NCBI GenBank assembly: GCA_030640255.1
Contig: DAOWJS010000020.1
Span: 1-6,396, forward strand
Direction: 5' to 3'
Length of the DNA: 6,396 nucleotides
From: Dehalococcoidales bacterium
GTDB taxonomy: Bacteria; Chloroflexota; Dehalococcoidia; Dehalococcoidales; GCA-2688105
A program made the translations under genes and the position numbers. The notes under the pieces were generated by a model. It did no database searches and was not told the DNA's origin. It worked only from the letters and a program-made list of their open reading frames with translations. Shown here piece after piece: positions 5,981 to 6,396 of the stretch (position 1 is the stretch's first letter; each line of letters begins with the position of its first letter).

Positions 5981-6050
5981 CATAATGATATGGGTTGTGG
6001 TTTCCCCTGGGCAAGCTTCTAAGGTAGTTAGCGCGAGCATATATTTCAAC

Positions 6051-6079
6051 TTGCTATCAAAACTAATTACCGCTAAAAT
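6051..6079 (+). promoter_or_regulatory. Possible promoter upstream of tRNA-Arg
   Basis: TTGCTA at 6051-6056 and TAAAAT at 6074-6079 are separated by 17 bp and match consensus at 4/6 and 5/6 positions. Initiation near 6086 would give a leader of about 130 nt before tRNA-Arg. The flanks are AT-rich, so a chance match is possible. Confidence 0.4.
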
Positions 6080-6216
6080 AGTGTTGATACCTGGCTGAGA
6101 GACTACTAACCAACAGATATAGCTGATAAAAGCCTTTGGTCTAGCAGGGCAAGGTGCAAGACGTAGAAACCAGGGTTTTCGGGGACGGATGGAGGGTTCC
6201 CCAACAGCTTTGATTT

Positions 6217-6293
6217 GCCCCTGTAGCTCAGAAGGATAGAGCAGCGGTTTCCTAAACCGCGTGTCGGGCGTTCGAGTCGCCCCAGGGGTACCA
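6217..6293 (+). tRNA. tRNA-Arg (anticodon CCT)
   Basis: This is a complete cloverleaf of 74 nt plus an encoded CCA (6291-6293). The acceptor stem is GCCCCTG/CAGGGGT with a terminal G-U pair. The D stem is GCTC/GAGC. The anticodon stem GCGGT/ACCGC encloses loop TTCCTAA, giving anticodon CCT, which reads AGG (Arg). The T stem is GGGCG/CGCCC with loop TTCGAGT, and the discriminator is A. Unlike the tRNA-Ala of this window, the CCA tail is genomically encoded. It is followed after 44 AT-rich bases by tRNA-Trp. Confidence 0.96.
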
Positions 6294-6337
6294 GTTAACT
6301 TTTGATAATAATTGTGATAATATAAATTTATTGAGGT

Positions 6338-6396
6338 AGGAGTGTAGCTCAGTTAGGTAGAGCAGCGGTCTCCAAAACCGCCGGTCGGGGGTTCGA
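6338..6396 (+). tRNA. tRNA-Trp (anticodon CCA), cut by the window end
   Basis: The 5' 59 nt are present. The acceptor strand is AGGAGTG. The D arm is GCTC/GAGC. The anticodon stem GCGGT/ACCGC has loop CTCCAAA, giving anticodon CCA (Trp). A variable loop and the T-stem start GGGGGTTCGA follow. The T-stem 3' strand and acceptor 3' strand lie beyond the window. The AT-rich 44-bp spacer before it contains a weak promoter-like pair (TTAACT at 6295-6300, TAATAT at 6318-6323, 17 bp apart), so it may be transcribed separately from or together with tRNA-Arg. Confidence 0.93.

Larger units (their letters stand above)
5905..6216. other. Non-coding interval between the pseudogene and tRNA-Arg
   Basis: About 310 bp without a credible gene. 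The minus-strand frame at 5795-6049 overlaps the PAS remnant out of frame and looks like arginine-rich shadow sequence. The interval holds an imperfect hairpin at 5956-5980, a possible plus-strand promoter at 6051-6079, and a roughly 130-nt stretch before the tRNA with short GGGGA/TCCCC repeats (6180-6201). No T-box motif or recognisable riboswitch was seen. Confidence 0.55.

Noticed and set aside
5795..6049. 84-residue minus-strand frame
   Set aside because: It overlaps the PAS remnant in another frame, has arginine-rich biased composition typical of a shadow frame, and has no recognisable domain.
6086..6216. T-box or other riboswitch before tRNA-Arg
   Set aside because: The conserved T-box sequence and its specifier stem are absent, and T-boxes regulate protein-coding genes rather than tRNAs.

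Overview
This window looks like the chromosome of an anaerobic bacterium that uses folate-bound C1 units (Wood-Ljungdahl type metabolism). The best guess, from the style of the metabolic and receiver proteins, is an uncultivated Chloroflexota/Dehalococcoidia-like lineage. That placement rests on recall of similar proteins, not on a phylogenetic marker, and is tentative. Base composition is mixed: the metabolic operon has moderate GC, while the left end and the tRNA flanks are AT-rich.

Layout, left to right. Bases 1-123 are a non-coding G-rich repeat block that begins with a perfect 13-bp hairpin. A tRNA-Ala(CGC) with its own promoter follows on the plus strand. Just after it is an unrecognised 122-residue three-helix membrane protein (237-605). 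Bases 606-823 are a gap between convergent genes and hold two conspicuous inverted-repeat structures. From 824 to 5392 all genes are on the minus strand. In transcription order they are a 707-residue flavin/iron-sulfur fusion protein, metV, metF and a two-receiver response regulator. The first three overlap one another and start from a good promoter at 5433-5461. Bases 5447-5904 carry a minus-strand mosaic of fragments from a sensor histidine kinase and a response regulator, read here as a deletion-scarred pseudogene. The right end returns to the plus strand with tRNA-Arg(CCT) and a tRNA-Trp(CCA) cut by the window edge.

How the genes work together. MetF and MetV are the catalytic and partner subunits of a methylenetetrahydrofolate reductase. 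The upstream fusion joins a GltD/NfnB-like FAD and NAD(P)-binding oxidoreductase, ferredoxin-type [4Fe-4S] modules and a C-terminal MvhD/FlpD-like domain. It is the obvious candidate for delivering electrons to MetVF. Some acetogens use separate HdrABC-MvhD-MetVF subunits for this, so the window appears to encode a compact variant. The response regulator behind metF has an apparently non-phosphorylatable first receiver, a normal second receiver and no DNA-binding domain. Its link to the reductase is positional only.
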